DNA from: Mercurialis annua
Lineage: Eukaryota > Streptophyta > Magnoliopsida > Malpighiales > Euphorbiaceae
Reading direction: 5' to 3'
Length of the DNA stretch: 64,000 bases
Assembly (NCBI RefSeq): GCF_937616625.2
Contig: NC_065577.1
Location: 24,565,501 to 24,629,500 of the forward strand
Part shown: one piece after another, positions 23,545 through 36,400 of the stretch
How the letters are laid out: every line of letters begins with the position of its first letter
Position numbering within the stretch: the stretch's first letter is position 1
Translations under genes and position numbers: made by a program
Notes under the pieces: model-generated
The model's database searches: none
Told to the model about the DNA's origin: nothing
Seen by the model: only the letters and a program-made list of their open reading frames with translations

Positions 23545-26476
23545 TTTTAGAGATTTAAGCCAAACGTTTACGAACGTTACAAAACAAAACCAAACGTTTA
23601 AAATGATATGATACATATTTACGAAACAAATCCAAACGTTTAAAATGATATGATACAAATTTACGAAACAAATCCAAATATTTCACAATTTTATTAATTT
23701 ATGCCGAATGTTTACAAACGCTACGAAACAAAACCCAACATTTCACCTTTTTAGTGATTTAAGCCAAACGTTTAAAACGATATGAAGCCAATCCAAATTT
23801 TCAAAACGCTACGAAATAAAATGTGAAATGCTTGGATTTGTTTCGTACCGTATGTAAACGTTTGGCTTAAATCGCTAATAAGGTGAAACATTTAGTTTTA
23901 TTTCGTAACGATTGTAAACGTTTGGCTTAAATTGCTAAAAAAGTTAAAATGTTTCGATTTTTTTCGTAACGTTTGTAAACGTTTGGCTTAAATCGCTAAA
24001 AAGGGGAAATGTTTTTAAACGTTTGGCTTAAATTACTAAAAAGGTGAAACGTTTGGATTTGTTTCGTAGCGTTTGTAAATGTTTGGCTTAAATCGCTAAA
24101 AAGGTGAAACATTTGGATTTGTTTCGAAACGTTTATAAACGTTTGGCTTAAATTTCTAAAAAGATGAAACGCTTGGATATTTTTCGTAGCGTTTGTAAAC
24201 GTTTGGCTTAAATCGCTAAAAAGGTGAAACGTTTGGTTTGGTTTCTTAACGATTGTAAACCTTCAGCGTAAATCGCTAAAAAGGTGATACGTTTTGATTT
24301 GTTTCATAACGTTTTAAATGTTTGGCTTAAATCGCTGAAAAGGGGAAATGTTTGCATTTGTTTTGTAACATTTGTAAACCTTTTGGCTTAAATCGCTAAA
24401 AAGGTGAAACGTTTAGATTTGTTTTATAACATTTGTAAACGTTTTGCTTAAATTGCTAAAAAGGTGAAACTTTTGGATTTATTTCGTAACGTTTGTAAAC
24501 GTTTGGCTTAAATCGCTAAAAAGGGGAAACGCTTGGATTTGTTTCTTGGAGTTTGTAAACGTTTGGCTTAAATCGCTAAAATTGGGAAATGTTTTGATTT
24601 GTTTTGTAACATTTGTAAACGTTTGGATTAAATTGCTAAAAAGGTGAAACGTTTAGATTTGTTTCGTAATGTATATAAACGTTTGGTTTTGTTTCGTAAC
24701 GTTTATACACGTTTGGCTTAAATCCCTAAAAATGTGAAACGTTTGGATTTTTTTCGTAACGTTTGTAAATGTTTGGCTTAAATCGTTAAAAATATGAAAC
24801 GTTTGGATTTGTTTCGTAATGTTTGTAAACGTTTGGCTTAAATCAGTAAAAAGGGGAAACGTTTGAATTTATTTCGTAACTTTTGTAAAGGTTTGGCTTA
24901 AATTGCTAAAAATGTGAAACATTTTGTTTTGTTTCGTAACGTTTGTAAACGTTTGGCTTAAATCGCTAAAATGGGTAAACGTTTTGATTTGTTTCGTAAT
25001 GTTTGTAAACGTTTGGCTTAAATAGCTAAAATGGGGAAAAGTTTTGATTTGTTTCGCAACGTTTCTAAACGTTTGGCTTAAATCGTTAAAATGGGGAAAC
25101 GCTTGGATTTGTTTAGTAACATTTGTAAACGTTTGGCTTAAATCGCTAAAATGGGAAAACGTTTTGATTTTTTTCGTAACGTTTATAAACGTTTGGCTTA
25201 AATCGCTAAAATGGGGAAACATTTGGATTTGTTTCGTAACGTTTACAAATCCAAGCCTTTCACTTGTTAAGGATAAGCGTTTCACCTTTTTAACGATTTA
25301 AGCAAAACGTTTAAAACGTTAAAAAACGATCCAAACGTTCGAAACGCTACGTAACAAAATGTGAAACACTTGGATTTTTTTCGTAACGTTTGTAAACGTT
25401 TGGCTTAAATTGCTAAAAAGGGGAAACGTTCGGTTTTGTTTCGTAACTTTTGTAAACGTTTGGCTTAAATTGCTAAAAAGGTGAAATGTTTGGATTTGTT
25501 TCGTAACTTTTTTAAACCTTGAGCTTAAATTGCTAAAAAGGCGAAACATTTGGATTTGTTTCGTAACGTTTGTAAACGTTTGGCTTAAATCGCTAAAAAG
25601 GGGAAACGTTTGGATATGTTTCGTAACGTTTGTAAACGTTTGGCTTAAATTGCTAAAAAGGTGAAACGCTTGGATTTGTCTCGTAGCGTTTGTAAACGTG
25701 TGGCTTAAATCGCTAAAAAAGGGAAACCTTTAGTTTTGTTTCGTAACGTTTGTAAACGTTCAGCTTGAATCGCTAAAAAGGTGATATGTTTTGATTTGTT
25801 TCGTAACGTTTAAAACGTTTGGCTTAAATTGCTAAAATGGGGAAATGTTTGGATTTGTTTCGTAACATTTGTAAACGTTTGTCTTATATTGCTAAAAAGG
25901 TGAAACGTTTAGCTTTGTTTCATAACGTTTGTAAACGTTTCGCCTAAATTGCTAAAAAGGTGAAACGCTTGGATTTGTTTCGTAACGTTTGTAAACGTTT
26001 GGCTTAAATCGCTAAAAATGTGAAGTGTTTGGATTTGTTTCGTAACATTTGTAAACGTTTGGCTTAAATCGCTAAAATGACGAAACGTTTGGTTTTGTTT
26101 CGTAACGTTTGTAAACGTTTGGCTTAAATTGCTAAAAAGGTGAAACGCTCTGATTTGTTTCGTAATGTTTTTAAACGTTTGGCTTAAATTGCTAAAAATG
26201 TTAAACGTTTGGATTTGTTTCGTAATGTTTGTAAACGTTTGGCTTAAATTTCTAAAAAGGTGAAACAGTTGAATTTGTTTCGTACGTTTGGCTTAAATTG
26301 CTAAAAAGGTGAAACGTTTGGATTTGTTTCGTAGCGTTTGTAAACGTTTGGCTTATATTGCTAAAAAGGTGAAATGTTTGGATTTGTTTCGTAACGTTTG
26401 TAAATGTTTGGCTTAAATTGCTAAAAAGGTGAAACGTTTGGCTTAAATCGCTAAAATCGTGAAACATTTGAATTTG

Positions 26477-26550
26477 TTAGGAAGTTTTATACAAGCGATC
26501 TATTAATGTCAGCACTCTGGATTGCTACGAAGTCCTAGCTTTTTTGGAAT
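26477..26550 (+). repeat. U1 insert, copy 3
   Basis: This has the same string and flanks as the other copies, with TTTTATACAAG in place of TTTTGTACAAG. After it the satellite leads to an inverted island and not to U2. Confidence 0.8.
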
Positions 26551-28093
26551 TTCGTAACATTTGTAAACGTTTGGCATAAATCGCTAAAAAGGTTAATCGC
26601 TTGGATTTGTTTGGTAACGTTTGTAAACCTTTCGCTTCAACCGCTAAAAAGGTGCAACGTTTATATTTGTTTAGTAACGTTTGCGAACGTTTGGCTTAAA
26701 TTGCTAAAAAGGGGAAACGTTTGGTTTTTTTTCGTAACGTTTGTAAACGTTTGGCTTAAATCGCTAAAACGGAAAACGCTTGGATTTGTTTCGTAACGTT
26801 TATAAACGTTTGGCTTAAATCGCTAAAATGGGGAAACATTTGGATTTGTTTCGTAATGTTTACAAATCCAAGCCTTTCACTTGTTAAGGATAAGCGTTTC
26901 ACCTTTTTAGCGATTTAAGCAAAACGTTTAAAACGTTATAAAACGATCCAAACGTTCGAAACGCTACGTAACAAAATGTGAAACACTTGGATTTTTTTCG
27001 TAACGTTTGTAAACGTTTGGCTTAAATTGCTAAAAAGGGGAAACGTTCGGTTTTGTTTCGTAACTTTTGTAAACGTTTGGCTTAAATTGCTAAAAAGGGG
27101 AAATGTTTGGATTTGTTTCGTAACTTTTTTAAACCTCTGGCTTAAATTGCTAAAAAGGCGAAACGTTTGGATTTGTTTCGTAACGTTTGTAAACGTTCGG
27201 CTTAAATCGCTAAAAAGGTGAAACATTTGGATATATTTCGTAACGTTTGTAAACGTTTGGCTAAAATTGCTAAAAAGGTGAAACGCTTGGATTTGTCTCG
27301 TAGCGTTTGTAAACGTGTGGCTTAAATCGCTAAAAAAGGGAAACCTTTAGTTTTGTTTCGTAACGTTTGTAAACGTTCAGCTTGAATCGCTAAAAAGGTG
27401 ATATGTTTTTATTTTTTTCGTAACATTTAAAACGTTTGGCTTAAATTGCTAAAATGGGGAAATGTTTGGATTTGTTTCGTAACATTTGTAAATGTTTGTC
27501 TTATATTGCTAAAAAGGTGAAACGTTTAGCTTTGTTTCATAAGGTTTGTAAACGTTTCGCCTAAATTGCTAAAAAGGTGAAACGCTTGGATTTGTTTCGT
27601 AACGTTTGTAAACATTTGGCTTAAATCGCTAAAAAGGTGAAGTGTTTGGATTTGTTTCGTAACATTTGTAAACGTTTGGCTTAAATCGCTAAAATGACGA
27701 AACGTTTGGTTTTGTTTCGTAACGTTTGTAAACGTTTGGCTTAAATTGCTAAAAAGGTGAAACGCTCTGATTTGTTTCGTAATGTTTGTAAACGTTTGGC
27801 TTAAATTGCTAAAAATGTTAAACGTTTGGATTTGTTTCGTAACGTTTGTAAACGTTTGGCTTAAATTTCTAAAAAGGCGAAACAGTTGAATTTGTTTCGT
27901 ACGTTTGGCTTAAATTGCTAAAAAGGTGAAACGTTTGGATTTGTTTCGTAGCGTTTGTAAACGTTTGGCTTATATTGCTAAAAAGGTGAAACGTTTGGAT
28001 TTGTTTCTTAACGTTTGTAAATGTTTGGCTTAAATTGCTAAAAAGGTGAAACGTTTCGCTTAAATCGCTAAAATTGTGAAACATTAGAATTTG

Positions 28094-28116
28094 TTAGGAA
28101 GTTTTGTACAAGCGAT
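28094..28116 (+). repeat. U1 insert, truncated copy 4
   Basis: Only the first 23 bases or so of U1 remain (through CAAGCGAT); they run into TTGTTTCGTAATG of a satellite unit and then into U2 at 28139. Confidence 0.75.
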
Positions 28117-28138
28117 TTGTTTCGTAATGTGTACAAAT

Positions 28139-28311
28139 CCTAACTTCGCCAGGACCCAGACAGAGCTTCTGCGACAACCATCTCTTTTGGTTCTTCGGTT
28201 TTAAATGGCCCTTTTCAAATGAAAATCTGAATACGCATTGCGGTATATGTTGGGACTATCTGCCTAATGGTACTCCTACTATGTTCATAAGTGGTTTTCT
28301 AGTTTTATCCA
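28139..28311 (+). repeat. U2 insert, copy 3
   Basis: It matches copy 2 closely (shares ACCATCTCTTTTGG; CTGCCTAATGG in place of CTGCTTAATGG). The upstream B block present in copies 1 and 2 is deleted here, so U2 follows directly on truncated U1. Confidence 0.75.
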
Positions 28312-29880
28312 TTTTAGATATTTAAGCCAAACGTTTACGAACGTTACAAAACAAATCCAAACGTTTAAAATGATATGATACATATTTACGAAACAAATCC
28401 AAACGTTTAAAATGATATGATACAAATTTACGAAACAAATCCAAATATTTCACAATTTTATTAATTTATGCCGAATGTTTACAAACGTTACGAAACAAAA
28501 CCCAACATTTCACCTTTTTAGTGATTTAAGCCAAACGTTTAAAACGATATGAAGCCAATCCAAATTTTCAAAACGCTACGAAATAAAATGTGAAATGCTT
28601 GGATTTGTTTCGTACCGTATGTAAACGTTTGGCTTAAATCGCTAATAAGGTGAAAAATTTAGTTTTATTTCGTAACGATTGTAAACGTTTGGCTTAAATT
28701 GCTAAAAAAGTTAAAATGTTTCGATTTTTTTCGTAACGTTTGTAAACGTTTGGCTTAAATCGCTAAAAAGGGTAAACGTTTTTTAACGTTTGGCTTAAAT
28801 TACTAAAAAGGTGAAACGTTTGGATTTGTTTCGTAGCGTTTGTAAATGTTTGGCTTAAATCGCTAAAAAGGTGAAACATTTGGATTTGTTTCGAAACATT
28901 TATAAACGTTTGGCTTAAATTTCTAAAAAGATGAAACGCTTGGATTTTTTTCGTAGCGTTTGTAAACGTTTGGCTTAAATCGCTAAAAAGGTGAAACGTT
29001 TGGTTTGGTTTCTTAACGATTGTAAACCTTCAGCTTAAATCGCTAAAAAGGTGATACGTTTTGATTTGTTTCATAACGTTTAAAATGTTTAGCTTAAATC
29101 GCTGAAAAGGGGAAATGTTTGCATTTGTTTTGTAACATTTGTAAACCTTTTGGCTTAAATCGCTAAAAAGGTGAAACGTTTAGATTTGTTCTGTAACATT
29201 TGTAAACGTTTTGCTTAAATTGCTAAAAAGGTGAAACTTTTGGATTTGTTTCGTAACGTTTGTAAACGTTTGGCTTAAATCGCTAAAAAGGGGAAACGTT
29301 TGGATTTGTTTCTTGACGTTTGTAAACGTTTGGCTTAAATCGCTAAAATGGGGAAACGTTTTGATTTGTTTTGTAACATTTGTAAACGTTTGGATTAAAT
29401 TGCTAATAAGGTGAAACGTTTAGATTTGTTTCGTAACGTATATAAACGTTTGGTTTTGTTTCGTAACGTTTATACACGTTTGGCTTAAATCCCTAAAAAT
29501 GTGAAACGTTTGGATTTTTTTCGTAACGTTTGTAAATGTTTGGCTTAAATCGTTAAAAATATGAAACGTTTGGATTTGTTTCGTAATGTTTGTAAACGTT
29601 TGGCTTAAATCAGTAAAAAGGGGAAACGTTTGAATTTATTTCGTAACTTTTGTAAACGTTTGGCTTAAATTGCTAAAAATGTGAAACATTTTGTTTTGTT
29701 TCGTAACGTTTGTAAACGTTTGGCTTAAATCGCTAAAATGGGTAAAAGTTTTGATTTGTTTCGTAATGTTTGTAAACGTTTGGCTTAAATAGCTAAAATG
29801 GGGAAAAGTTTTGATTTGTTTCGCAACGTTTCTAAACGTTTGGCTTAAATCGTTAAAATGGGGAAACACTTGGATTTGTT

Positions 29881-32800
29881 TCGTAACATTTGTAAATGTT
29901 TGGCTTAAATCGCTAAAATGGGGAAACCTTTGGTTTTGTTTTGTAACGTTCGTAAACGTTTGGATTTAATTGCTGAAAAGGTGAAACGTTTGGATTTGTT
30001 TCGTAACGAAACGTTTGGCTTAAATTGCTAAAAAGGTGAAACGTTTGGATTTGTTTCGTAACGTTTGTAAACGTTTGGTTTGTTTCGTAACATTTATAAA
30101 GGTTTTGCTTAAATCGCTAAAAATGTGAAACGTTTGGATTTGTTTCGTAACGTTTCTAAACGTTTGGCTTAAATCGCTAAAATGGGGAAACCTTTGGTTT
30201 TGTTTTGTAAGGTTTGTAAACAATTGGCTAATATTGCTAAAAAGGTGAAACGTTTGGATTTGTTACGTGAAGTTTGTAAACGTTTGGCTTATATTGAAAA
30301 AAAGGTGTAACGGTTTGATTTGTTTCGTAACATTTGTAAACGTTTGGTTTTGTTTCGTAAAGCTTATAAACGTTTGGCTTAAATCGCTAAAAATGTGAAA
30401 CGTTTAGATTTGTTTTGTAATGTTTCTAAACGTTTGGCTTAAATTGCAAAAAATGTGAAAACGCTTGGATTTGTTTCGTAACGTTTGTAATAGTTTGGCT
30501 TAAATCACTAAAAAGATGAAATGTTTGGTTTTGTTTCGTAACGTTTGTAAACGTTCAGCTTAAATCGCTAAAAAGGTGAAATGTTTTGATTCGTTTTGTA
30601 ACGTTTTAAAGATTTGGCTTATATCGCTAAAATGGGGAAACGTTTGGATTTGATTCGTAACGTTTATAAACGTTTGACTTAAATCGCTATAAAGGTGAAA
30701 CGTTTAGATTTTTTTCGTAACGTTTGTAAACGTTTCCCTTAAATTGCTAAAAAGGTGAAATGCTTGGATTTTTTTCGTAACGTTTGTAAATGTTTGGCTT
30801 AAATCGCTAAAAAGGGAAAATGTTTGGATTTGTTTCGTAACATTTGTAAACGTTTGGCTAAATCACTAAAATGGGGAAACGTTTGGTTTTTTTCGTAAAG
30901 TTTGTAAATGTTTGGCTTAAATTGCTAAATACGTGAAACGTTTGGATTTTTTTCGTAACGTTTGTAAACGTTTGGCTTAAATTGCTAAAAAGGTGAAACG
31001 CTCGGATTTGTTTCAACGTTTGTAAACATTTCGCTTAAATCGCTAAAATTGGGAAACGTTTGGATTTTTTTCGTAACGTTTGTAAATGTTTGGCTTAAAT
31101 TGCTAAAACGATGAAACATTTGGATTTGTCTCGCAACGTTTATAAACGTTTGGTTTTGTTTCGTAACGTTTATACACATTTGGCTTAAATCACTAAAAAT
31201 ATGAAACGTTTGGATTTATTTTGTATCGTTTGTAAACGTTTGGCTTAAATCACTAAAAAGGTGAAACGTTTGGATTTATTTCGTAACGTTTGTAAACGTC
31301 TGGCTTAAATTGCTAAAAAGGTGAAACACTTGGATTTGTTTCATAACGTTTGTAAACGTTTGGCTTATATTGCTAAAATGGGGAAACGTTTGGATTTATT
31401 TCGTAACATTTGTAAACGTTTGGCTTATATCGCTAAAAAGGTGAAACGTTTGGATTAGTTTCGTAACGTTTAAAAACGTTTGGCTTAAATCGCTAAAAAG
31501 GTGAAACGTTTGGATTTATTTCGTAACGTTTGTAAACTTTTGGCTTAAATCGCTAAAAAGGTGAAACGTTTGGATCTGTTTCGTAGCGTTTGTAAACGTT
31601 TGGCCTAAATCACTAAAAAGGCGAAACGTTTGGATTTGTTTTATAGCGTTTGTAAATGTGTGGGTTAAATTGCTAAAAATGTGTAAATCTTGGATTTGTT
31701 TCATAACGTTTGTAAACGTTTGGCTTATATCACTAAAATGGGTAAACGTTTGGATTTGTTTCGTAACGTTTGTAAAGGTTTGGCTTAAATCGCTAAAAAG
31801 GTGAAACGTTTGGATTTGTTTCGTAACGTTTCTAAACGTTTGGCTAAAATCGCTAAAAAGGTGAAACGTTTTGATTTGTTTCGTAACGTTTGTAAACGTT
31901 TGGCTTAAATCACTAAAATGGGGAAACGTTTGGATTTGTTTCGTAACGTTTGTAAACGTTTGACTTAAATTGCTAAAAACGTGAAACGTTACGATTTTTT
32001 TCGTAACGTTTGTAAACGTTTGGCTTAAATTGCTAAAAAGGTGAAACGCTAGGATTTGTTTCGTAACGTTTGTAAATGTTTGGCTTAAATTGCTAAAAAT
32101 ATGAAACTTTTGGATTTTTTTCATATCGTTTGTTAACGTTCTGCTTAAATCGCTAAAAAGTGAAACGCTTAGATTTGTTTCGTAACGTTGGTAAACATTT
32201 CGCTTAAATCGCTAAAATGGGGAAACGTTTTGATTTGTTTCGTAACGTTTGTAAACGTTTGGCTTAAATCGGTAAAATGGGGAAACTATTTGATTTGTTT
32301 CGTAAAGTTTATTAATGTTTGGCTTAAATCGCTAAAATGGGGAAACGTTTGGATTTATTTCGTAACGTTTGTAAATGTTTGGCTTAAATTACTAAATTGT
32401 GAAACGTTTGGATTTGTTTCGTAACGTTTATAAACGTTTGACTTAAATCGCTAAAAAGGTGAAACATTTGGATTTGTTTCGTCAAGTTTATAAATGTTTC
32501 TCTTAAATCACTAAATTGGGGAAACGTTTAGTTTTGTTTCGTAACGTTTGTAAACGTTTGGCTTAAATTGCTAAAAAGGTGAAACGTTTGGATTTGTTTC
32601 GTAAATCTTGTAAACGTTTGGCTTAAATTGCTAAAAAGGTGAAACGTTTGAATTTGTTTCGTAACGTTTGTAGACGTTTGGTTTTATTTCGTAACGTTTA
32701 TAAATGTTTATCTTAAATCGCTAAAAATGTGAAACGTTTAGATTTGTTTCATAACGTTTCTAAACGTTTGGCTTATATCGCTAAAATGGGGAAACGTTTG

Positions 32801-33404
32801 GCTTTGTTTCGTAACGTTTGGCTTAAATCGCTAAAAAGGTAAAACGTTTGGATTCGTTTCGTAACGTTTATAGACGTTTGGCTTAAATCGCTAAAAAGGG
32901 GAAACATTTAGATTTGTTTTGTAACATTTGTAAATGTTCGGATTAAATTGCTAATAAGGTGAAACACTTGGATTTGTTTCGTAACGTTTGTAAACGTTTG
33001 CTTAAATTGCTAAAAAGGTGAAATGTTTGGATTTGTTTCATAAAGTTTGTAAACGTTTGGCTTAAATTGCTAAAAAGGTGAAACGTTTGGATTTGTTTCG
33101 TAATGTTTGTAAATGTTTGGCTTAAATTGCTAAAAAGGTGAAACGTTTGGATTTGTTTCGTAACGTTTGTAAACGATTGGCTTAAATTGATAAAAAAGGG
33201 AAACGCTTGGATTTGTTTCGTAACATTTGTAAATGTTTTACTTAAATCGCTATAAAGGTGAAACGCTTGGATTTGTTTCGTAGCGTTTGTAAATGTTTGG
33301 CTTAAATCGCTAAAAAGGTGAAACGTTTGGATTTGTTTCGTATTGTTTATAAACGTTTGGCTTAAATCGCTAAAATGGAGAAACGTTTGGATTTGTTTCG
33401 CAAC
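29881..33404 (+). repeat. Satellite sub-region: long head-to-tail run in orientation A
   Basis: About 59 units run in one orientation without a switch, the most regular part of the array; with the preceding block (from 28590) the run is 4.8 kb. The minus strand is open for 202 codons at 31516-32124, ten 20-residue repeats of the type QTFTNVTKQIQTFHLFSDLS, with no other gene-like sign. Confidence 0.85.
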
Positions 33405-36400
33405 GTTTAAAAATCCAAGAGTTTCACCTTTGTTTATTTAAGCCATATGTTTACGAACTTCACGAATTAAATCCAAACGCTTCACATTTTTAGCAATTTA
33501 AGATAAATGATTTCAAGCGTTATGAAACAAAACGAAAAGGTGAAACATTTCCCAATTTTAGCGATTTATGTCAAACGTTTACAAACGCTACGAAACAAAT
33601 CCAAACGTTTCCCCTTTTTAGCGATTAAAGCCAAACGTTTACAATAGTTGCGAAACAAATCCAAACGTTTCACCTTTTTAGCAATATAAACCAAACGTTT
33701 ACAAACGTTATGAAACAAATCCAAGCGTTTCACCTTTTTAGCGATTGAAGTACGAAACAAATCCAAACGTTTCCCCCTTTTAGCGATTTAACCCAAACTT
33801 TTACAAACGTTACGAAACAAATTTAAGTGTGAAATCCTTTTAGCGATCTAAGCCAAACATTTACAAACGTTATGAAACAAAGCCAAACTTATATAAACAT
33901 TACGAAAAAAATCCAAACGTTTACAAACTTTACGAAACAAATCCAAGCGTTTCAAATTTTTAGCGATTTAAGCCGAATGTTTATAAACGTTATGAAACAA
34001 AACCAAACGTTTAAAAGATTACGAAATAAATCCAAACGTTTCACTTATTTAGCGATTTAAGCCAAACGTTTAAAACGTTAAGAAACAAATCCAAAGGTTT
34101 AAAATGTTGCGATACAAATTTACGAAACAAATCCAAACGTTTCACCTTTTTAGCGATTTACACCGAACATTTACAAACGTTACGAAACAAAACCGAACTT
34201 TCACCTTTTTAGCGATTTAAGCCAAACGTTTAAAACGTTACGAAACCAATCCAAACGTTCAAAATGTTACGAAACAAAATGTGAAACGCTTGGATTTGTT
34301 TCGTAATGTTTGTAAACGTTTGGCTTAAATCGCTAAAAAGATGAAACGTTTAGTTTTGCTTCGTAATGTTTGTATACATTTGGCTTTAATTGCTAAAAAG
34401 GCAAAATATTTGGATTTGTTTCGTAACGTTTATAAACGTTTGGCTTAAATCGCTAAAAAGGGGAAACGTTTTGATTTGTTTCGTAAAGTTTGTAAATGTA
34501 TGGCTTAAATAGCTAAAAAGGTGAAATGCTTGGATTTGTTTTATAACGTTTGTAAACGTTTGGCTTAAATCGCTAAAAAGGTGAAACGTTTGGCTTTGTT
34601 TCGTTGCATTTGTAAACGTTCAACTTAAATTGCTAGAAAGGTGAAACGTTTGGATTTGTTTCGTAACGTTTTAAATGTTTGACTTAAATCACAAAAATGC
34701 GGATACGGTTGGATTTGTTTCGTAAAGTTTGTAAACGTTTGGAATAAATCGCTAAATAGGTGAAACGTTTCGATTTGTTTCGTATTGTTTGTAAACGTTT
34801 CGCTTTAGTTGCATAAAAGGTGAAACGCTTGGATTTGTTTCGTAATGTTTGTAAACATTTGGCCTAAATCGCTAAAAAGGTGAAATGTTTGGATTTGTTT
34901 TGTAACGTTTGCAAACGTTTGGCTTAAATTGCTAAAACGGAGAAACGTTTGGTTTTGTTTCTTTATGTTTGTAAACGTTTGGCTTAAATTGCTAAAAAGG
35001 TGAAACGTTTGGATTTGTTTCGCAACATTTGTAAACGTTTGTCTTAAATTGCTAAAAAGGTGAAACGTTTGGATTTGTTTCGTAGCGTTTGTAAACGTTT
35101 GGTTTTGTTCGTGATGTTTGTAAACATTTGGCTTAAATCGCTAAAAATGTGAAATGTTTTGATTTGTTTCATAACGTTTGTAAACGTTTGGCTTAAATCG
35201 CTAAAAATATGAAACATTTGGATTTATTTTGTAACGTTTGTAAACGTTTGGCTTAAATCGCTAAAAATATGAAACATTTGGATTTATTTCGTAACGTTTG
35301 TAAACGTTTGGCTTAAACAACTTTAAAGGTGAAACGTTGGGATTTGTTTCGTAATGTTTGTATGGGAAAACGTTTAAATTTGTTTCGTAACGTTTGTAAA
35401 CGTTTGGCTTATATCGCTAAAATGGTGAAACGTTTGGCTTATATCACTAAAATGGTGAAACTTTTGGATTTGTTTCGTAACGTTTATAAACGTTTGGCTT
35501 AAATAACTAAAAAGATGAACGTTTGGATTTGTAAATTTTTGGCTTAAATTGCTAAAAAGAGGAAATGTTTGGATTTGTTTCCAAACATTTGTAATCGTTC
35601 GGATTAAATCGCTATAAAGGTGAAACGCTTGGATTTGTTTCGTAGCGTTTGTAAACGTTCGGCATAAATTGCTAAAAAGGTGAAACGCTTGGATTTGTTT
35701 CGCAACGTTTATAAATGTTTGGCTTTAATTGCTAAAGAGACAAAACGTTTGGATTTGTTTCGTAACATTTGTAAATGTTTGGCTTAAATTGCGAAAAAGG
35801 TGAAACGCTTGGATTTGTTTCGTAATGTTTCTAAAATTTTGGCTTAAATTGATAAAAAGGTTAAACGCTTGGATTTGTTTCGTAACATTTGTGAACGTTT
35901 TGCTTAAATTGCTAAGAAGATGAAACGCTTGAATTTGTTTCGTAACGTTTGTAAATGTTTGGATTAAATCTCTAAAAAGGTGGAACGTTTGGATTTGTTT
36001 CGTATCATTTTAAATGCTTGGCTTAAATCGCTAAAATGGGGAATTGTTTGGATTGGTTTCGTAACGTTTGTAAACGTTTGGCTTAAATCTCTAAAAAGGT
36101 GAACGTTTACAAACCTTAAAAAACAAATCCAAATGTTTCCCCATTTTAGGGATTTAAACCAAACATTTAAAACGTTACAAAACCAATCCAAACATTTAAA
36201 CGTTACGGAACAAATCCAAACGTTTCACCTTTCTAGCGATTTAAGCCAAATATTTACAAACATTACGAAACAAGTTCAAACGTTTAACTTTTTTAGCGAT
36301 TTAAGTCAAAAGTTTAAAACATTACAAAACCAATCCAAAAGTTTACAAACGTTACGAAACAAATCCAAATGTTTCACCTTTTTAGCGATTTAAGCCAAAC

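Larger units (their letters stand above)
16855..29880. repeat. Higher-order repeat domain, unit about 4.28 kb
   Basis: Landmarks recur in the same order: inverted island, A block, U1 insert, A block, B block, U2 insert, B block, long A block. Positions in copies one and two differ by exactly 4278 bases over a long stretch (U1 18288/22566, U2 19094/23372, and the frame ends 20591/24869). Copy two has about 180 bp more satellite near 22080-22260 and a small deletion near 21480. A third copy (from about 25360) repeats the U1 part and then jumps back to an inverted island at about 26870. A fourth (from about 26975) has U1 truncated and fused to U2 and continues to about 29880. Confidence 0.88.
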
